Assembly (NCBI GenBank): GCA_023420795.1
Contig: JAEZVM010000380.1
Coordinates: 1-8,558 of the forward strand
DNA: 8,558 bases
From: Pseudomonadota bacterium
Lineage (GTDB): Bacteria; Pseudomonadota; Gammaproteobacteria; Burkholderiales; Burkholderiaceae_D
Reading direction: 5' to 3'
A program made the position numbers and the translations under genes. Positions 6,286-8,558 of this stretch are shown piece after piece. Below the pieces are notes generated by a model. That model made no database searches and was not told the DNA's origin. It saw nothing but the letters and a program-made list of their open reading frames with translations. Each line of letters begins with the position of its first letter. The first letter of the stretch is position 1.

Positions 6286-7175
6286 ACTCCGGTTGACAGA
6301 TAACGGTCGCCGCGATCGCAAACGATAAAGACGATGGTTGCGTTCTCTACCGTTTGAGAAAGACGTAACGCAACTTCGCATGCACCAGCGGCAGAGATGC
6401 CGCAGAAAATCCCTTCCTCCACCGCCATCCGGCGCGCCATGTGTTCCGCTGCAGCCTGACTGACATGTTCAAGCTGATCAACGCAAGACTTGTCATAGAT
6501 TTTCGGCATATACGCTTCCGGCCACTTTCTGATACCGGGAATCTGCGAGCCTTCCTCCGGCTGCGCGCCGATGATGCGAATCTCCGGATTTTTCTGTTTC
6601 AGATAACGTGATACGCCCACAATGGTGCCGGTGGTGCCCATCGCACTGACAAAATGGGTCACGCGTCCTTCGGTATCACGCCATATTTCCGGCCCGGTTC
6701 CTTCAAAATGCGCACGCGGATTATCGGGATTGGCGAACTGGTCAAGAATAATTCCCTGTCCTTCCTTTTGCATTTGTTCGGCCAGGTCCCGCGCATATTC
6801 CATGCCGCCCGTCTTCGGTGTCAGGATGATTTTCGCGCCGTAGGCTGCCATGCTCTGGCGCCGCTCCTCGCTCAGGTTTTCCGGCATGAGCAGCACCATT
6901 TTGTAGCCGCGCATCGAGGCAGCCATGGCAAGTGCGATGCCTGTATTTCCGCTCGTGGCCTCGATCAGAGTATCGCCCGGCTTGATTTCCCCGCGCTCCT
7001 CTGCATGCTTGATCATGGACAGTGCAGGGCGATCCTTGACCGAGCCTGCCGGATTATTTCCTTCCAACTTGCCGAGGATGATGTTATTGCGGCGCGTCGC
7101 GTCTTCGCCGGGTATCCGCTTGAGTTGCACCAGAGGGGTATTACCGATCGTATCTTCGATAGTCAGATAAGGCAT
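6273..7175 (-). CDS. cysM: cysteine synthase B (O-acetylserine sulfhydrylase, CysM type)
   Basis: This PLP-dependent cytosolic enzyme makes cysteine from O-acetylserine and sulfide; the CysM isozyme of enterobacteria also accepts thiosulfate. The 300-residue length is right for CysM. The start MPYLTIEDTIGNTPLVQL is typical. Lys47 in NPAGSVKDRP is the PLP lysine, TSGNTG (74-79) is the substrate loop, and GTTGT (180-184) cups the PLP phosphate. Features favouring CysM over CysK are IPGIRKWP (212-219), FCGIS with Cys258 where CysK usually has Ser, and the end CDRGDRYLSTGVF. Here the usual SSGG after CGI is SAAG, a small variation. No strong Shine-Dalgarno is seen before ATG 7175. The comEA terminator lies upstream, so cysM probably has its own promoter in 7176-7261, but I could not identify one with confidence. 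The gene ends in its own terminator. Confidence 0.96.
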   Translation of the reverse strand: MPYLTIEDTIGNTPLVQLKRIPGEDATRRNNIILGKLEGNNPAGSVKDRPALSMIKHAEERGEIKPGDTLIEATSGNTGIALAMAASMRGYKMVLLMPENLSEERRQSMAAYGAKIILTPKTGGMEYARDLAEQMQKEGQGIILDQFANPDNPRAHFEGTGPEIWRDTEGRVTHFVSAMGTTGTIVGVSRYLKQKNPEIRIIGAQPEEGSQIPGIRKWPEAYMPKIYDKSCVDQLEHVSQAAAEHMARRMAVEEGIFCGISAAGACEVALRLSQTVENATIVFIVCDRGDRYLSTGVFPA

Positions 7176-7261
7176 GGCAGTGACAGTTGCTGCAAAAGCT
7201 TCATTGTAATCTTAGATATGGAGCAGCGTATTCCAGGCTTATCGCGAATGCATAAAGAGCT

Positions 7262-7300
7262 GAATAAAGAAAACCCCGCGGCATACGTACCAGCGGGGTT
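7262..7300 (-). terminator. intrinsic terminator of comEA
   Basis: AACCCCGC (7272-7279) pairs perfectly with GCGGGGTT (7293-7300). Two further G-C pairs inside the 13-base loop are possible if A7292 bulges. On the minus strand the stem runs into TTCTTTATTC. It starts 20 bases after the comEA stop and separates that gene from cysM. Confidence 0.88.
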
Positions 7301-7319
7301 CTTGTGAAAACGGAGAGAC

Positions 7320-7664
7320 TTATTTTTTCGGCTCATCCTTCTTTGCGACCTTGATTTTCTTGTCCTCCTTGATTCCGTTCGCGGATGTCTTGGGACGTGT
7401 CTGGCCGTTGATGGTCAAACCTGCTTCAGACAGCTTGACGGCATTCCTCTCGCCGACACCCTTTACACGGCTCTCGAAGTCGGACCAATCCTTGAACTCG
7501 CCTCCTCTCTTGCGCTCGTCAAGAATCGACGAAGATATTTTCGGACCGACGCCCTTGATTCCATCGAGCGCAGCCTGGTCAGCCTTGTTAACATCGACTT
7601 GGGCGTATGCGAATCCCGCGGTAACGATCAGGGCAGCAAGAGCCAGCAAAAACTTTTTCAACAT
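7320..7664 (-). CDS. comEA: secreted ComEA-type helix-hairpin-helix protein
   Basis: This 114-residue exported protein probably binds double-stranded DNA in the periplasm, as ComEA does during natural transformation. A signal peptide covers residues 1-21 (LLALAALIVTAGFAYA, cleavage before QVDVN). The mature protein opens with VDVNKADQAALDGIKGVG, the usual ComEA pattern, and carries paired hairpins at IKGVGPKIS (36-44) and VKGVGERNA (68-76). After residue 88 a tail of about 24 residues contains nine lysines and looks disordered; it may add non-specific DNA or envelope affinity. ATG 7664 is preceded by GGAGA at a spacing of about nine bases. hldA ends 117 bases upstream on the same strand and a strong terminator follows. 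It could also be a general HhH housekeeping protein not dedicated to competence, since competence genes are not visible here. Confidence 0.88.
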   Translation of the reverse strand: MLKKFLLALAALIVTAGFAYAQVDVNKADQAALDGIKGVGPKISSSILDERKRGGEFKDWSDFESRVKGVGERNAVKLSEAGLTINGQTRPKTSANGIKEDKKIKVAKKDEPKK

Positions 7665-7673
7665 ATGGATGCT

Positions 7674-7678
7674 TCTCC
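7674..7678 (-). promoter_or_regulatory. ribosome binding site of comEA
   Basis: GGAGA on the minus strand, nine bases before ATG 7664. It is the clearest Shine-Dalgarno in the window and supports that start, which also gives a complete signal peptide. Confidence 0.7.
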
Positions 7679-7713
7679 AGAAAATTGATTAAAACAAGCA
7701 GACAAAGAGATCA

Positions 7714-7738
7714 CTTAGTTGAAATTTATACAACTAAG
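7714..7738 (-). promoter_or_regulatory. dyad with -10-like box in its loop, between hldA and comEA
   Basis: CTTAGTTG (7714-7721) is exactly inverted as CAACTAAG (7731-7738) around a 9-base loop. On the minus strand the loop contains TATAAA (7725-7730), a -10-like box 60 bases before the comEA start. A perfect TTGACA (minus strand, 7761-7766) lies upstream but 30 bases away, too far to pair with it. After the stem, TGATCTCTTTGTC is only mildly T-rich. The element may be an operator over the comEA promoter or a weak hldA terminator. Confidence 0.45.
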
Positions 7739-7781
7739 CGGCTGCAAAATAGCATTTTATTGTCAAATATGCAAGTTTAAT

Positions 7782-8558
7782 TTAACTGAAAAGCTCTTCC
7801 TTGGTAACCGTCGCGGTACCCAGCTTGCCGACAACGATTCCGCCGGCACGGTTGGCGATGGCTACTGCATCCGCCAGCGGCCGTCCGGCGCCGAGCATGG
7901 TTGCCAGAGTGGCGATGACTGTGTCGCCGGCGCCCGAGACGTCATAGACTTCGCGCGCGACCGTCGGTATGTGAAGCACATCCTTTGCTGTATACAGAGT
8001 CATCCCCTCTTCCGAGCGGGTCAGCAACAATGCTTCCAAGTCCAGCGACTGGCGTAACTGATGCGCTTTTTCCGTCAATTCATCTTCACTTTTCCAGGCA
8101 CCGATAACCTGTCGCAGTTCCGATTTGTTGGGAGTCAGGATGGATGCCCCCCGGTAGCGCGTGAAATCGTCCCCCTTGGGATCAACCAGGGTAGGCTTGC
8201 CCAAGCGACGGGCAGCAGCGATCATCTCTGCCACGTTGACTAGGCTGCCCTTTGCATAATCGGATAGGACGATCACATCGTATTCCGGCAGCAGTGCATT
8301 GAACTGCGTGAGCTTGTTGCGCAATACGGTGTCGGTCGGCGGATTCTCGAAGTCGACACGCAGCAGCTGCTGCTGGCGACCGATGACACGCAATTTGATG
8401 ATGGTCGAAATCGACTCATCCCGATTCAGATAACTGCTGATGTTCAGATCCGTCAGCAGCTTCTGCACAAGGTCACCCGCCTCATCCATTCCGACCACGC
8501 CCAGCAGGCCGGTCTGAGCTCCCAATGCGACAGCATTGCGTGCCACGTTTGCCGCGCC
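7782..8558 (-). CDS. hldA: D-beta-D-heptose 7-phosphate kinase, 5' end outside window
   Basis: This cytosolic PfkB-family kinase phosphorylates D-glycero-beta-D-manno-heptose 7-phosphate at C1 on the way to ADP-heptose for the LPS inner core. The frame is open to the window edge: the first visible codons, GAANVARNAVALG, are the internal PfkB signature 1, so about 50-60 N-terminal residues are missing and the GTG at 8546 is an internal Val. Visible family blocks are DYAKG, VDPKGDDFTRYRG, LTPNKSE and the second PfkB signature YDVSGAGDTVIATLA, with the catalytic-base Asp in GAGD (visible residue 212). The protein ends soon after KLGTATVTKEELFS. It therefore lacks the C-terminal adenylyltransferase domain of E. 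coli HldE and is the split, kinase-only form; a separate hldC-type gene is expected elsewhere. rfaE1/waaE are synonyms. Confidence 0.93.
   Translation of the reverse strand, partial: GAANVARNAVALGAQTGLLGVVGMDEAGDLVQKLLTDLNISSYLNRDESISTIIKLRVIGRQQQLLRVDFENPPTDTVLRNKLTQFNALLPEYDVIVLSDYAKGSLVNVAEMIAAARRLGKPTLVDPKGDDFTRYRGASILTPNKSELRQVIGAWKSEDELTEKAHQLRQSLDLEALLLTRSEEGMTLYTAKDVLHIPTVAREVYDVSGAGDTVIATLATMLGAGRPLADAVAIANRAGGIVVGKLGTATVTKEELFS

Noticed and set aside
6291..6296. Plus-strand TTGACA-like sequence just after the HTH gene
   Set aside because: It lies inside cysM coding DNA, has no matching -10 at suitable spacing and points antisense into cysM.

Overview
The window looks like chromosomal DNA of a beta-proteobacterium, most likely Burkholderiales and close to Oxalobacteraceae (Herminiimonas/Janthinobacterium-like). 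This placement rests on protein style and gene neighbourhood recalled from memory; no search was run. Coding DNA is moderately GC-rich. The spacers are clearly more AT-rich, above all the 5.65-5.9 kb stretch.

Layout. (1) Bases 1-3089, plus strand: the 3' part of a TgpA-type membrane transglutaminase gene, then mltB, a periplasmic lytic murein transglycosylase gene whose start overlaps the upstream stop. (2) Bases 3086-5390, minus strand: a methyl-accepting chemotaxis receptor with a periplasmic Cache-type sensor, preceded on the same strand by yaeQ. The receptor gene meets mltB tail to tail and their stop codons share the tetranucleotide TTAA. (3) Bases 5391-5905: a roughly 500-base divergent spacer with several dyads and a good -10 box. 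(4) Bases 5906-6253, plus strand: a small helix-turn-helix protein. (5) Bases 6273-8558, minus strand: hldA (heptose-7-phosphate kinase, truncated by the window edge), then a secreted ComEA-type helix-hairpin-helix protein, then cysM. comEA and cysM each end in a convincing minus-strand hairpin terminator.

How the genes relate. The left block concerns the cell envelope and peptidoglycan. The right block combines an LPS-core heptose step (hldA), a DNA-binding periplasmic protein of the competence type (comEA) and cysteine synthesis (cysM). The middle block (receptor, yaeQ, HTH protein) has no evident pathway link to either side and may be an insertion between mltB and cysM, which I recall as neighbours in relatives.

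I see no mobile element, CRISPR array, tRNA or rRNA, and no clear new multi-gene system. The most interesting signals are regulatory. They are the perfect 8+8 dyad just upstream of the HTH gene's -10 box, the hairpin and tandem repeats in front of the receptor gene, a dyad with a -10-like box in its loop in front of comEA, and a cysM terminator built into the last codons of the gene.
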